A stretch of 64,000 nt of DNA from Boswellia sacra. Lineage: Eukaryota; Streptophyta; Magnoliopsida; Sapindales; Burseraceae. Location of the stretch: positions 62,001-126,000 of the forward strand of contig SNVD02002352.1 of assembly GCA_013180625.2 (NCBI GenBank). The letters are read 5' to 3'. Below are positions 11,237 to 21,639 of this stretch, in pieces. The translations under genes and the position numbers were made by a program. The notes under the pieces were generated by a model, which saw nothing but the letters and a program-made list of their open reading frames with translations, searched no databases and was not told the DNA's origin. Numbering within the stretch: the stretch's first letter is position 1; each line of letters opens with the position of its first letter.

Positions 11237-13188
11237 TTAGACTTTGCTAGTCCTCGAGCAACTAAAATGATACGAAACAAAACTAAACCGAAACAGAATC
11301 AAAGAAAAATTAAAACACACAAATGCTTCATCTTGCAAATAGGCCTCAAAGATTGTACTTAATTATAACCCAAGGAAAACTTCAAAATAATGCACTTGAT
11401 CAAGAATTTTATCTCAAAGATTAGTTTCGCTTCACTTCAATTCCTCAAGTGTGTGTGTGTAGAGCCATTCTCACCTAATCACTTGTAACCCGGATGAGTT
11501 TATGCATAAAAATGAATCATATTTAATATTGAAGATGTGTGTATAAATGAACTCCATAGGCGTGCTTTTCAAGTCACTCTCCACTAATGTAGACATGCAC
11601 AACACCAAGGATCAAGTAGGACTTTATTAAGCTTGTAACATTTGGTTTGGGTGAAGGTATGATAAAGGATAATAATTTGGATCAAATCACCCACAAACAC
11701 ATAAATCATTCAAGACTATGTGGAGCTCAGCCCTTATAACACAACTTATTTCAATTCATCTGGTTACTCCCCCAAACTTATTTAGAACACTCAATTTCTT
11801 TTTTTTTCTTTTTTTTTTTTGTAGAAAACAAAAGAAAACTATATCCCCACACTTTGTTGTTTCATTTTTTTAAGAACACCTAAGGGTATATATATTTTTT
11901 TCTTCTTCTTTTTTTCTTTAACTGCAATTCCCCTCCCCCACACTTAAACAACACATTGTCCTCAATGTTTAAGTACGTGGAAGATAAGTACAGATTGTTT
12001 TTTTTTCTCTTTTTTTTTTACAAACATAATAAACCTCACTTGCATTGCTCATGGCACTATCCAACCTCCTCTAACTTCCCAAAACCAGAACATAATTCAA
12101 AATGTCATCGTGAATGATCTATATGCTCATAGGTAAGGGACAAACTGTTTGAAAAAAAAAAAATTCATTTGGGGTTAGGAAATCTTTTTAGTGAGTTAAC
12201 AAAAAAAAAGGCTTACAAAGGCTCAAAGGGGTAACTAGGGATCAATCTCAATCAAGGTTGGCTATTAAGGCTCAAACGGTCCAAAGATGGCCTAAATCAT
12301 TTCCCCAATATTGCACAGTCTAGGATTTCGCCTCGAGTGACCCATCAAAAGTTTCTAATTCATTGAAATCTGAAGAAACACTTTAAAATTGCATAACTTT
12401 CTCTAAGTGAACAAAAACTCAGTGATAATAGCTCAGTGCTCAATGTTGTGCAAGGAATCAAAGGTAAAGCAAAAAACTAATAAACATTTCAAGCACACAG
12501 ATCCATGCATCATTTATCATTTTCCAAGAGTTATTCTTAATTCAATCATTATCTTATCATCGACCCACAAAATGCAAGAAAAGAGGTACGTGGCGTTGTT
12601 ACACCTGAGTCAAGATTGTATATTTCAACAATCCTTAGGACCAGTAGCCCGCAGACTTAAGGTTTCCAGCCTATATACCTTTATTATGAAAGAACAAAAC
12701 AAGAAACAAGACACTTCAAACAAATGAAATAAACAAACTACAGATTTATTTAGAGAGAATGCGTTTCAAGAGTTAAGGAAACCCCATATTCTGCCATTCT
12801 CATGCTTTTCCACAATGTTTTTTTTTTTTTTTCGAATCGAAACTGATATAGACAAAAAACACACAACAACTCTAAATTACACAAAACTAAACTTACTCAT
12901 AAAATAACAAAGTCCAACAAGCCAGCAAACAAAAACAAGTCAGTTAGAATGGGTCTTAAAAGTTTAGAAGTTAGCCTCCTTATTCAGCCATTATGGATTG
13001 AAGAGATCCAGAATGCGTTTCAAGAGAACTTGAACTTTTTAAGCCACCACTCTAAAAGGCAAGATTAGAAAATATTACCTGGAATGAAAGAAATAACCTG
13101 AAAAAGCTCAAAAGAAATAACATGAAAAATCTCAAATAAACACAATAAAAAGAAAGCAAACAAAAGGAAGCAAACCAATAGACAGAGA
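11237..13188 (-). other. non-coding 3' interior of Athila-like element
   Basis: About 2 kb between the LOG pseudogene and the polypurine tract. It contains long T or A runs (11795-11820, 11890-11920, 12000-12020, 12820-12835) and short open frames (e.g. 12407-12727) without recognisable domains. Athila-type elements often have a long region here that may carry an env-like ORF; I see none. Confidence 0.6.
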
Positions 13189-13844
13189 TTACAGATGGAG
13201 CGTTAAATCCAGTCTACGCCTTTTATTGCCTTCTCCAAACCAATCTATCCGAGCCATTGTTGGATCAAGCGAATAGACGAATTCTTGTAGTTTGTCAATT
13301 AACTCCCCTGCAGTTGAAGCTGTAACCAGGATTTGCCTCGCCGACTGTGAGATGAAGTTTTTTTCTACAGCTTGATCAAGAAAGGACAACAAACCATCAA
13401 AAAAAATTATTGACATTTAACAAACCAATGGGTTTCCGATGGATGTTTAGCTGTGCCCAAGAGGTGATTTGATTTGAAATATCTCCTCTAATGTACCATA
13501 ACCACCAGGCAAAGCTATAAATGCATCAGACTTAACACCATATGTGCAATACGCTCATGCATGCTAGAGACCTGTAACTCTTCCCCCATTGTGTTGCCTA
13601 CGATATCTCGCACAGCTAATGGTTTAGGGATAATGCTGAGAACTTTGCTTCCTCCCAAGGATGCAGCTGTCGACACACACCCCATTAACCCAAGACTACT
13701 CCCTCCATAAATCAAATGAATACCCCTCGCAGCTAATGTCCTACCAAGATCAAGAGCTGCTGTTGTAAACTCTCCATCTTTACCAAAATGCGATCCACAA
13801 AATACGCATATATTTTGGAATCGCTGAATTGGTGCTTTCTCCAT
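13189..13844 (-). pseudogene. LOG: intronless LOG (cytokinin riboside monophosphate phosphoribohydrolase) pseudogene
   Basis: LOG enzymes release active cytokinin bases from their nucleotides in the cytosol. On the minus strand the copy starts at 13844 with MEKAPIQRF, then ICVFCGSHFGKDG (nucleotide-binding start of the Rossmann-like fold), LIYGGSSLGLMG, SIIPKPL and MHERIAHM. The signature PGGYGTLEE appears around 13480-13510 and the C-terminal FLDQAVE...FISQSAR near 13320-13390. These pieces lie in three frames. A small deletion after MHERIAHM, disturbance after GTLEE and one extra T in the T-run near 13400 break it. Plant LOG genes normally have several introns; here the whole coding region (about 220 codons) is continuous in 656 bp. 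I infer a reverse-transcribed host mRNA captured by the retrotransposon. It is not expected to make active enzyme. Confidence 0.85.
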
Positions 13845-14049
13845 TTCTAAAAGTGCTCTAAACTTGTGTAAGACAATGATGTATGTTAGGTATTATGCGA
13901 TTCAAGTGCAAGACAGGTTATAAAATGACATTTGAAAATATGCAGAGTGGATATATACACACGTAAAACTCTCAAATTTGACACATAGGGACATAATTTC
14001 GGTGGGGGTTGCTCGATGCAGATTTATCGTCCCAAGATTTGAAAAAATT

Positions 14050-14240
14050 AGATATGCTTTCGGCGAAGTTTGACAAAACCTACCACTTGTCTCCCACGTG
14101 AAGCATGGAAAATGGAGATATACTTTTGGCGGAGGTGAACAAAACCTCCACACTTGTCTCCCACGTGAAGCATTAAAAATGGAGATACACTTTCGGCGGG
14201 GGTTGACAAAACCCCCACACTTGTCTCCTATGTGTGTTGG
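14050..14240. repeat. tandem 66-67-bp repeats inside Athila-like element
   Basis: Three consecutive units starting near 14050, 14116 and 14183, each with gata-actttcggcg, a gacaaaacc block and cacttgtctcccacgtgaag. The first two units contain CCACGTGA, a G-box-like palindrome; the third has cctatgtgtg instead. They generate the spurious repetitive minus-strand open frame at 13902-14246. Confidence 0.8.
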
Positions 14241-14463
14241 TGTCATGGGGTAGTCATATGGTTTGTCAGAAAGGAAAATTTGAAATTAAAACAAACAAAA
14301 TCAACAAACAACAACAACACAAAGACAACACTCATAATCGAATCAAACAAAACAAGAAAGAATAAAATTCAGCAATATTAACACACATTCAAATGTACAA
14401 GTAGTTGTGATTGTGGCTCACATCTTCCTCTGGTTTTACGTCCAGTAACGGCTGAAACGCCTT

Positions 14464-15018
14464 CTATGAGTCGGGGATTTGCTTCCCATCCAGTTTTCTT
14501 ATAAACTGGCAAACAGGGTCGTTTTTAGTCAGATTCCCTAGACTATAACACTGCAATTTATCACGAAATTGTGTCCATAAATTAAGCAATTCATGCTGAA
14601 CAAGTCCACAAGAATGTGACTCAAGAGTTAATAAAACATTATCCAGCAACTCATTACTTAAACCATTCTTAATAAACGAAAGTTTATCTTCTCTGTTCCT
14701 AGACACAAAACCTAATGAACGACAAGTCTGGTTACAATTTCATCTAGCACATTTATAACATACTTGCAACCTTTTTGCTCTTCGCCTCTTGGCGTAGTAG
14801 CTCTGTCCTAGACCAGGCATGTATTTTGCGAGATTAATGTCAGGCTCACCTGACAATCTCACCTTGGCTTCAATAAGCCATCGGATATCCGCAGGCACAT
14901 TTAGGAGCATCAATGCCCAAAGTCTAGTCATCCGTACTTTATAAATTTTAAACACAGCATTTTGAGGAAGTGAAGGGAAATATTTACGAAGGTTCGACAG
15001 AAAGATATCAGCATCCAT
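14464..15018 (-). pseudogene. ORF of unknown origin carried by Athila-like element
   Basis: A single minus-strand frame of 185 codons runs from an ATG at 15018 to a stop at 14464, interrupted only by one TGA at about 14740. The context (Cys-Tyr-Lys-Cys-Ala-Arg-stop-Asn-Cys) suggests an original TGG. The first part is hydrophobic/basic, followed by a basic YYAKRRRAKRLQ stretch and a cysteine cluster C-x2-C-x3-C-x3-C. The second part is acidic/Leu-rich and ends KLDGKQIPDS. I do not recognise the family. It does not look like gag, pol or env of this element class, and next to the LOG copy it may be a second captured host fragment. A short upstream open stretch (about 15045-15150, minus) ends in a GTAATA donor-like site. 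Confidence 0.5.
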
Positions 15019-15467
15019 TAAAGAGAAGAAAAGGAGAGATATTACCGATAATGCGATTGAGTCTGTTCTTCTCCAAGATGTGCACGTTTCAAACCTTCAG
15101 GCAATGGCTTCAGCTTCTGTTTAGATGTTTCCTCAAGCTGTTGCACAAATGAATTCGAAGTACGGAATAATCAAATTAAACAAAAGGAAGGAAAAGAAAA
15201 GAGCAGAAACGAAACTAAAGACACATAAAAGAGATAACAACACAATAGCAAACAAAAGTCAAAAACAAGTAAAAGAAATATAAAAACAAATAAGACAGAT
15301 GGCAAAGAGAGATAAAACCTGATCAATTTGATGGCCTACGAAAGGAATCTCCTCGAGACACAAAAATCGATCATTATACCTTATTTTATTTTATTTTTCT
15401 TTTCTTTTTTTTATTTATTTTTCAAAAACATTGGGTTGCCTCCCAATAAGCGCTTGGTTTAACGTCC
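15019..15467 (-). other. pol-deletion junction, non-coding
   Basis: Just after the truncated gag-pro-RT frame, the minus strand carries a conserved post-pol stretch (GACGTTAAACCAAGCGCTTA, then TTGGGAGGCAACCCAA, 15429-15475) that in Athila-type elements follows the end of integrase. So the deletion joins the first residues of reverse transcriptase directly to sequence that belongs behind pol. The rest (15160-15420) is A-rich or T-rich filler. Confidence 0.6.
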
Positions 15468-17523
15468 TCAGCCCGACGTTGGTTCCATCATGGCAGGGTC
15501 CAATCTCCGCTGTGCTTCTCTAGTGGGCTTGGATCCTTCTTCCAACAAGAATTGGTGCATGCATATGGCTGGGCCTTGGATGTTAGCAATCGTCCACCCA
15601 ATATTTATTTTGTGATCTCTAAGTACTTGGACGAGTTTCTCTTCTTGTAGTGGTGCAAGGCCCATTTCTATTATAACTGGCAAAGAATCATTCTCACCCA
15701 AAAACACATGCCTCAAATAATCTGGAAGTAGCTTAAGCTCCAAGGTATTGGCTTTCATCACAGAAGGAAGAAGTTTCTCATTAGATAAAGGCAATTCAAT
15801 GTACGAAACATCATACCTGTTTGTGATTATAGCTATAGTCTCATCTAAGCATGCCATAGCTTCCGCCATTTCTTTGGACCCTTGTATCAACCTTCTTGGT
15901 TCTTTGAAATTTTCTGTCCCTATGTGCTCACTAATAGCCATTTCCAATCCATCCTTGCGAGTTAACTCAAAACATTGTTGTGGCAAAGAATCAACAATGT
16001 CAACTGCAAAAACAGAATGCAAGTCACTAGGGTACCTCATTGCCCCGAAAATATTGAAACGGATCACTTTGCCATCAAACTTCATGGTGAAAGTGCCATC
16101 ATTAACATCAATCTTGGTTCTAGCATTTTTCAAGGATGGTCTCCCTAAAAGAATCGAAGTTGGATTAGGAGATGTCTCATCCTCTATTTCAAGGACATAG
16201 AAGTCTGGGGAAAACTAATTGATTCACCTGCACAAGCACATCTTCCACAACTCTTTTGGGATATGCATTAAAATGATCAGCAAGTTGAATGGTAATACCA
16301 GTTTTCGCAAAAGGTCCAAGATTTAAAGAAGCATAAATAGAATATGGCATGACATTAATAGATGCTCCTAAATCTAACATAGCTCTTTCAAACTTGGTTT
16401 TACCAATGGTGCATGGAATGGTGAACGTACCTGGATCTTTGCATTTCGGAGGAATTTTTCTTTGTAGTACAGCTGAAACATTTTCCCCCACACTTACTTT
16501 CTCATTTCCTTTTAACTTTCTCTTGCTGGTGCATAACTCCTTGAGACATTTTGCATAGCGAGGTACTTGCTCGATAGCATCCAGAAGTGGTATATTTACC
16601 TCAATCTTACGAAAAGTCTCCAGGATTTCATGTTCTTGTTCCTCCTTCTTTGATTTTGCAAATCTGCTAGGAAAAGGTGGAGGAGTAACATAAGAAGGAA
16701 TAGGAGTCTTAAGATTTACCTTAGAAGATGATGTCTTGTTCATGGTGGAAGTGGTGTCATCTCCTTCATCAGTTTGTGATTTCTTTGCCAGGTTTTGGAT
16801 ACTTGCCCCAGTTTCCATTTGCTCTCCACTTCGAATTTGCTCTCCACTTCGCAAAGTTACCACACAAGCATTCTCTCTTGGATTGATCACCATTTGAGAA
16901 GATAATTTTTCTGAGCATTGGCCCTCAAATTTGCTCATGCTAGTAGCCAATTGTCCTATTCGATTTGTCAGGTTTTGGATACTTGCCCCAGTTTCCTGCT
17001 GAAATTGCATTGTGTTAGTGGCAAGTGCATTAACAATATCCTGGAGAGACATACCTGAGTTTTGTGAAGCTGGTGGTGGTGCTGAATGTAGCATTGGTGG
17101 TGGTTGCATTTGAAATGGTTGCTGCACTCTAGGTTGATTGAAACCTTGTGGCCAATTCGGTATGCCATTTGGGGCGATCGATTGATGATTCCCATAACTA
17201 AAATTGGGGGGATCTATCCATCCGGCATTGTAAGTATTAGAGAAGGGATCATACCATTGCCTTGATTGTCCTGAAAATCCACCCATGGCATTGGCTTGTT
17301 CCATATCTTCTTCTTGTAAAGTTGGATACATGTCCATTGGATGCTCCATGGTAGAATATACCCCACATGCATAAGATTTCTGCATATGTCCTACAGCCAT
17401 GTTTTCCACAAGAAAGGTTAGCTCAGAAAGTTGTTGTTCAATGTTCGAAGTGCTTACCTCATTTACTCTCCATGGTAGTTGTGGCTCAAATCGGCTCCTG
17501 AATTGTTGGAAGTTTACTGCCAT
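15468..17523 (-). pseudogene. gag-protease of Athila-like element with truncated RT start
   Basis: Likely start ATG at 17523 (MAVNFQQF), just inside the 5' LTR and primer site. Order: gag with Met/Pro/Gln-rich centre (about 17350-17060) and 'ETGASIQNL' repeats, a charged region, PLLDAIEQVPRYAKCLKEL, then retropepsin with the LDLGASINVMP active-site motif (about 16330-16370) typical of these elements. A frameshift at about 16205-16210 separates it from the distal half (ILLGRPSLKNARTKID), which continues to the pre-RT motif and INIGWTIANIQG...QRRLDP and stops at 15468. Reverse transcriptase proper, RNase H and integrase are missing. Gag forms the particle; the protease would process the polyprotein. 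The frameshift makes this copy probably defective. Confidence 0.88.
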
Positions 17524-17601
17524 GTCGCCTTCAATCAGAAAAGAAAAATCAAAATTAGGAATCAACAATGAAAACAAAATCACAAATCGATTAGAAAATA
17601 A

Positions 17602-17619
17602 TCCCCGGCAACGGCGCCA
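17602..17619 (-). other. primer-binding site, tRNA-Asp type
   Basis: On the minus strand TGGCGCCGTTGCCGGGGA lies a few bases inside the 5' LTR. It is complementary to the 3' end of plant tRNA-Asp(GTC) (CCCCGGCAACGGCGCCA), as used by Athila/Tat-lineage elements. Confidence 0.9.
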
Positions 17620-17625
17620 AAAACT

Positions 17626-19042
17626 TGATGCGTTCGAAACTAGCAAGTATACTAGTCGCACAAGTAATAAAGTGATGAGTAAGATATCGTTCCCACGAGG
17701 ATTGATTCTAATTGAATTTGTTATTTTCCAGCAACAATAAACTAAATGAGGGGTTTAGTTGATTGATTAACTAAACTCAATACGAAAGCAAATGAAGAAT
17801 AATACAATGCAAAGTTAAATCAATTGAGAAATACACAATGAAAGAAATCTGGTTAATGGATCATTCTCTGCCACAAGATATGGATTTGCGAATTAATCAT
17901 AGAATTGTCATCCAATTACACCATTGAAATTATCAACCGTAGATAACAACAAGCTCTGTTATCCCAATCTTTCCTTACTTTGTTGTTAAATAAAACAGGC
18001 TCTTTATTTAATCTCTATCCACTAAACAACCTAGAACAAGCTCTCTAAATTTAATTCAATGGATGCATTACGATAAGGAAGATAGGTTGATCTAAGCAAT
18101 AAACACACAAGCTCGGATTATTTAACTTAGGTTGTATTCTCCAATTGCAATCTCTGATCACAATTTTTCTACTAAGGAGTAGAAATTCAAGACAATTACG
18201 GATCAAGATTTCTAGTCTAGCAATAGACAACAACAAGATTATATTCAGTTGGCCATTCGAAATACAATCCAGCAAGCAATCATAAGCATTAGATATAGGA
18301 AAATACAAGCAATTTCAATTAGAGAATTGGATAACAATTTCTTACACAATCAACTCACAAAAACCATATCAAGGGCTTTGAAATCACCCTCAACCAATTT
18401 AGATTAAGTTACACATGTTTAAGAACGTGGTAAATACAATACAACATGGAGACATTCCAGAAAATGAAATGGAAGGGAAAAACTTAGCAAATTTGATGTA
18501 ATTCTCTTTGGATTGTAGTTCTTCCTCTTTCCAAGCTTCATTTCTCCTTCAAGAACTCTAGGAGATGAAAGAATTCCAGAGCTGCAGCCTCCACCACGTT
18601 CTCCCCTCTTCAAGTTATCAAAATAAAAGCCTAAAATATGTTTAAATACTCTGCTACAGTAACCTGCTACAGTGTCCCGTATTATACATGCTACAGTGAT
18701 TTGTGGAATTACAATACTATACTTCTCACACTGTTTTGATTACAACTTTTGGTACACTGAATGGATTTATAAACCGTAAATTTCTCCAGAAAATAGACTT
18801 CGAGAGCTTTGCAACGGTATATAATATGTCATCGGGTTCATTGTATATTAATACAATTAAATCCGAGAAGATGGTTGACTAGCAGAGGTGAAAATGAAGG
18901 GTTTTACTCCATTTTTGTGCAAGTTGCTCCAAAACTCTTACAAACATCAAAACCACACAAAAACATAAAAATACCAAGGAATATAGCAAACGAAACATGG
19001 ACTAAATTGATATGAAAGTAATACATAAATAGACACCTATCA
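17626..19042 (-). repeat. 5' LTR of Athila-like element
   Basis: 1,417 bp with the same TG/CA ends as 9804-11223. In the stretch 18640-18870 it resembles the solo LTR at 26597-28015 more than its own partner LTR: for example 'cagtgtcccgtattatacatg' and 'atgtcatcgggttcattgtat' are shared with the solo LTR and absent from the partner. Confidence 0.93.
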
Positions 19043-19047
19043 CTTAT
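19043..19047. repeat. target-site duplication, right (CTTAT)
   Basis: Matches 9799-9803. Confidence 0.9.
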
Positions 19048-19136
19048 AAGGTTTAGAATGGTACTCTTACGGGCCTCTCCAGATGTCCCGGTCCCTAATG
19101 CCTCTCCCTCTCCCTCTCCCACTACGCAACCGTTAT

Positions 19137-19572
19137 TAAGGATGGCAAAAAAACCCGGGTAATCCGGGTACCCGGATTCTCCCCGGAAAATCTGGGTGAG
19201 AAAAACCCGGATTATCCGGGTAAAAAAACCGGGTGCGGGGATATTTTAAAAAAAAAGTTCGGGTGCGGTATTGCTAATAAACCCCGCACCCGCATATGCC
19301 ATTCTTTAAAAAATTAAGAAAAAAGTAGGAAAAAAATCCGGGGAAATCCGGGTTTTTCCGGGTGAAGATAAAAGTGGAAAAAAAATCCGGAGAAATCCGG
19401 GTTTTTTTCCGGGTGCGGTGCGGATGCGATAATCTCAAAACCCACAAATACCCGCACCCGGAAAAACCCGAAAAAATCTGGATTTTTCCGGGGACCGAGG
19501 ACAAGATACAAAATCCGGGTGCGAGTGCGGAAACGCAAAACCCGCACCCACACCCGGATTTTGCCATCCTTA
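19137..19572. mobile_element. hAT-type MITE, copy 1
   Basis: Terminal inverted repeats TAAGGATGGCAAAA and TTTTGCCATCCTTA with a perfect 8-bp target duplication ACCGTTAT (19129-19136 and 19573-19580) define a hAT-superfamily MITE of 436 bp. The interior is a series of CCGGGT / ACCCGG words that can fold on themselves. It encodes nothing; overlapping open frames in it are artefacts of the repeated words. Confidence 0.9.
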
Positions 19573-19792
19573 ACCGTTATACCATGATTAAAGCTTCAAT
19601 TCCCTAGAAAAACACTACGCAACCGTTATACCATGATTAAAGCTTTTCCCTAGAAAAATAAGAGAAGACGAAAATGAATTAAGAACAAAAGGGCAAAAGA
19701 AAACAGTTTACTGAAAAACAAAATCAATAGCTAAAATGTAAACATAAATAGAATGCCTAATATTTTCATTTAGAAAATATTACAAACATAAA

Positions 19793-20311
19793 ACTCTTAC
19801 GGGCCTCTCCAGATGTCCCGGTCCCTAATGCCTCTCCCTCTCCCTCTCCCACTACGCAACCGTTATTAAGGATGGCAAAAAAACCCGGGTAATCCGGGTA
19901 CCCGGATTCTCCCCGGAAAATCTGGGTGAGAAAAACCCGGATTATCCGGGTAAAAAACCGGGTGCAGGAATATTTTAAAAAAAAAAGTTCGGGTGCAGTG
20001 CGGGTGCGGTATTGCTAATAAACCCCGCACCTGTAATTCTTTAAAAAATTAAGAAAAAAGTAGGAAAAAAATCCGGGGAAATCCGGGTGAAGATAAAAGT
20101 GGAAAAAAAATCCGGAGAAATTTGGGTTTTTTTTCCGGGTGCGGTGCGGGTGCGATAATCTCAAAACCCACAAATACCCGCACCCGGAAAAACCCGAAAA
20201 AATCTGGATTTTTCCGGGGACCGAGGACAAGATACAAAATCCGGGTGCAGGTGCGGAAACGCAAAACCCGCACCCACACCCGGATTTTGCCATCCTTAAC
20301 CGTTATACCAT
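19793..20311 (-). pseudogene. small-gene relic B (5' part only)
   Basis: Duplicate of the relic A 5' end: ATG at 20311, MITE at 19867-20298, then LRSGRGRG. It ends at the tandem-duplication junction and therefore has no Pro-rich or membrane part. Confidence 0.4.
19867..20298. mobile_element. hAT-type MITE, copy 2
   Basis: Same ends and the same ACCGTTAT duplication (19859-19866, 20299-20306) as copy 1. It was copied by the 730-bp tandem duplication, not by a separate insertion. Confidence 0.9.
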
Positions 20312-21261
20312 GATTAAAGCTTTTCCCTAGAAAAACACTACGCAACCGTTATACCATGATTAAAGCTTTTCCCTAGAAAAATAAGAGAAGACGAAAATGA
20401 ATTAAGAACAAAAGGGCAAAAGAAAACAGTTTACTGAAAAACAAAATCAATAGCTAAAATGAAACATAAATAGAATGCCTAATATTTTCATTTAGAAAAT
20501 ATTACAAACATAAAACTTAATTACTTCAAAGAAACAAAAGGACTTTTAAAAGCATTGTAAAAATCAATGTTGCAAAGATGTCATCCTATTCTTATATTTT
20601 TAAGGTAAACTACTTCAAGTTATAAGTATAACCCAACGACATAGAAAAATAGAAAATAAGAGTAGTCTCCTTTATTTAACACACTAGAGAATAAAGTAAG
20701 GATTAGGTGGAGAACAAATCGAATGTTGCCCTCCACCTTTGGCTATGGATAGGATGGCTAATATACTTTTATAGTTCATTAAATGCAACAAATGTGAAAC
20801 TAACTTCAAGTTACATATAACTAAAAATATGTACTTCAAGTTCTATATAGTTAAGGATGTCAAATGGTCATATATTTAAAACATTATAATTTTTAATGAA
20901 TTAAACATAAGAAGAAATAGAAATGTATATATAGTATAAGTAAAGTATGCATGAAACAAGCACTAGAGTAGCACAACTAGTGTAAATATAATTTTATATC
21001 CATATTAACAATAATTTCACATTGCTATTTGAATTATATGTCCCATTTGACATTCTTATATATAACCCCTACGATGTAGAAACATACAAAATATGAATAG
21101 TCTTCATTATTTAACACAATAGAAAATAGGGCAAGGATTATGTAGAGAATTATATCCGATGTTGCTCGCCACCTTCAACAGTGGATAGGGTGTTTATACT
21201 TTTATTCATTAAATCCAACAAAGATCAAAGGCTTCATAGACAAAAAATCAAATGCTTCCTT

Positions 21262-21465
21262 TTAACACTGTAACCTAATATCTCTTGTCTTAACAGTACG
21301 GTATACAAAAAAACTAACTAGTAATAGAATATAAAAAATTAGAGTTAACATAATAGCAATAAATTCCCTCCAATCATGACAGTGAGGCTGGGGTAGCCCA
21401 TTAGGCTGAGTCTGATGCTTTCATAGTCACTGGTGTGGCTTCCCCTCTCGCTTCCTTGACCACTA
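21262..21465 (-). pseudogene. small-gene relic D, Pro-rich plus membrane tail
   Basis: On the minus strand the frame reads GLPQPHCHDWREF, then a hydrophobic run (IAIMLTLIFYILLLVSFFV), then a short basic tail YRTVKTRD and a stop at 21262-21264. That is the best-preserved C-terminus of the family: one membrane helix followed by positive residues. Upstream in the same frame are stops. It may be a local 150-bp duplicate of the 3' part of relic C. Family unknown to me. Confidence 0.45.
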
Positions 21466-21480
21466 ACCAGTGATAGGATT

Positions 21481-21639
21481 TTAAAAAATTAGAACAAACA
21501 TAATAGCAAGAAATTCCCTCCAATCATGATGATGAGGCTGAGGTAGCTCGCAAGGTTGAGGTGGTAGCCCGTGCTTGCCTTCTAGATTTCCTAGTGAATA
21601 GTGCCACTCCCTTTCCTGTTACCTCAACTGCCACGCCAT
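21481..21639 (-). pseudogene. small-gene relic C, near full length with one in-frame stop
   Basis: ATG at 21639 in the shared context AAAGCTTTAATTATGG; 53 codons to TAA at 21481. Codon 7 is TAA (M-A-W-Q-L-R-stop). After it come a charged part, LPPQP..ELPQPHHHDWREF (residues 25-43) and a hydrophobic end LAIMFVLIF. The upstream 60 bp (TTCTCCTCTTATTTTTCTAG) look like a plant 5' leader. Alignment with relics D and E in one consistent frame is what argues that this was once coding. Function unknown; a small membrane-anchored Pro-rich protein or secreted-peptide precursor are possibilities, without evidence for either. Confidence 0.5.

Larger units (their letters stand above)
9804..19042 (-). mobile_element. 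Athila-like Ty3/gypsy LTR retrotransposon, non-autonomous
   Basis: Full element of 9,239 bp on the minus strand. LTRs occupy 9804-11223 (3') and 17626-19042 (5'), both with TG/CA ends, and the perfect 5-bp target duplication CTTAT flanks it. Order in element direction: 5' LTR, tRNA-Asp primer site (17602-17619), gag-protease (15468-17523), a short non-coding piece, an ORF of unknown origin (14464-15018), three to four tandem repeats, a LOG pseudogene (13189-13844), about 2 kb non-coding, polypurine tract, 3' LTR. Reverse transcriptase (beyond its first residues), RNase H and integrase are absent, so it needs enzymes from a relative. The gag-pro and LOG frames are broken. Confidence 0.93.
19043..19585 (-). 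pseudogene. 5' part of small-gene relic A, with hAT MITE inserted after codon 4
   Basis: On the minus strand the start context AAAGCTTTAATCATGG (ATG at 19585) is shared with the other family copies. The frame reads M-V-stop-R, is interrupted by the MITE at 19137-19572, and continues LRSGRGRGRGIRDRD and on to the target site of the Athila-like element. The Pro-rich and membrane part is at 9701-9803. Two insertions and a stop inactivate it. Confidence 0.45.
19063..20515. repeat. tandem duplication of a ~730-bp segment
   Basis: 19063-19792 is repeated almost exactly at 19793-20515, beginning actcttacgggcctctccag and ending cattacaaacataaa. Each unit contains one hAT MITE plus the 5' end of the small gene. 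Small differences (a missing block after 'aaatccggg', loss of 'cgcatatgc') show the copies have aged a little. It postdates the MITE insertion. Confidence 0.92.

Noticed and set aside
13902..14246. 114-aa minus-strand frame with internal repeats
   Set aside because: Produced by the 66-bp tandem repeats; the repeated peptide follows the DNA period and no start context or homologue is evident.
16349..16558. Plus-strand frames opposite gag-protease
   Set aside because: Antisense shadows of the minus-strand gag-protease frame.
19274..20345. Several 60-100-aa open frames on both strands with repeated Gly/Cys, Pro/Asp or Arg/Lys content
   Set aside because: They are readings of the CCGGGT/ACCCGG words inside the two hAT MITE copies and are duplicated with them.
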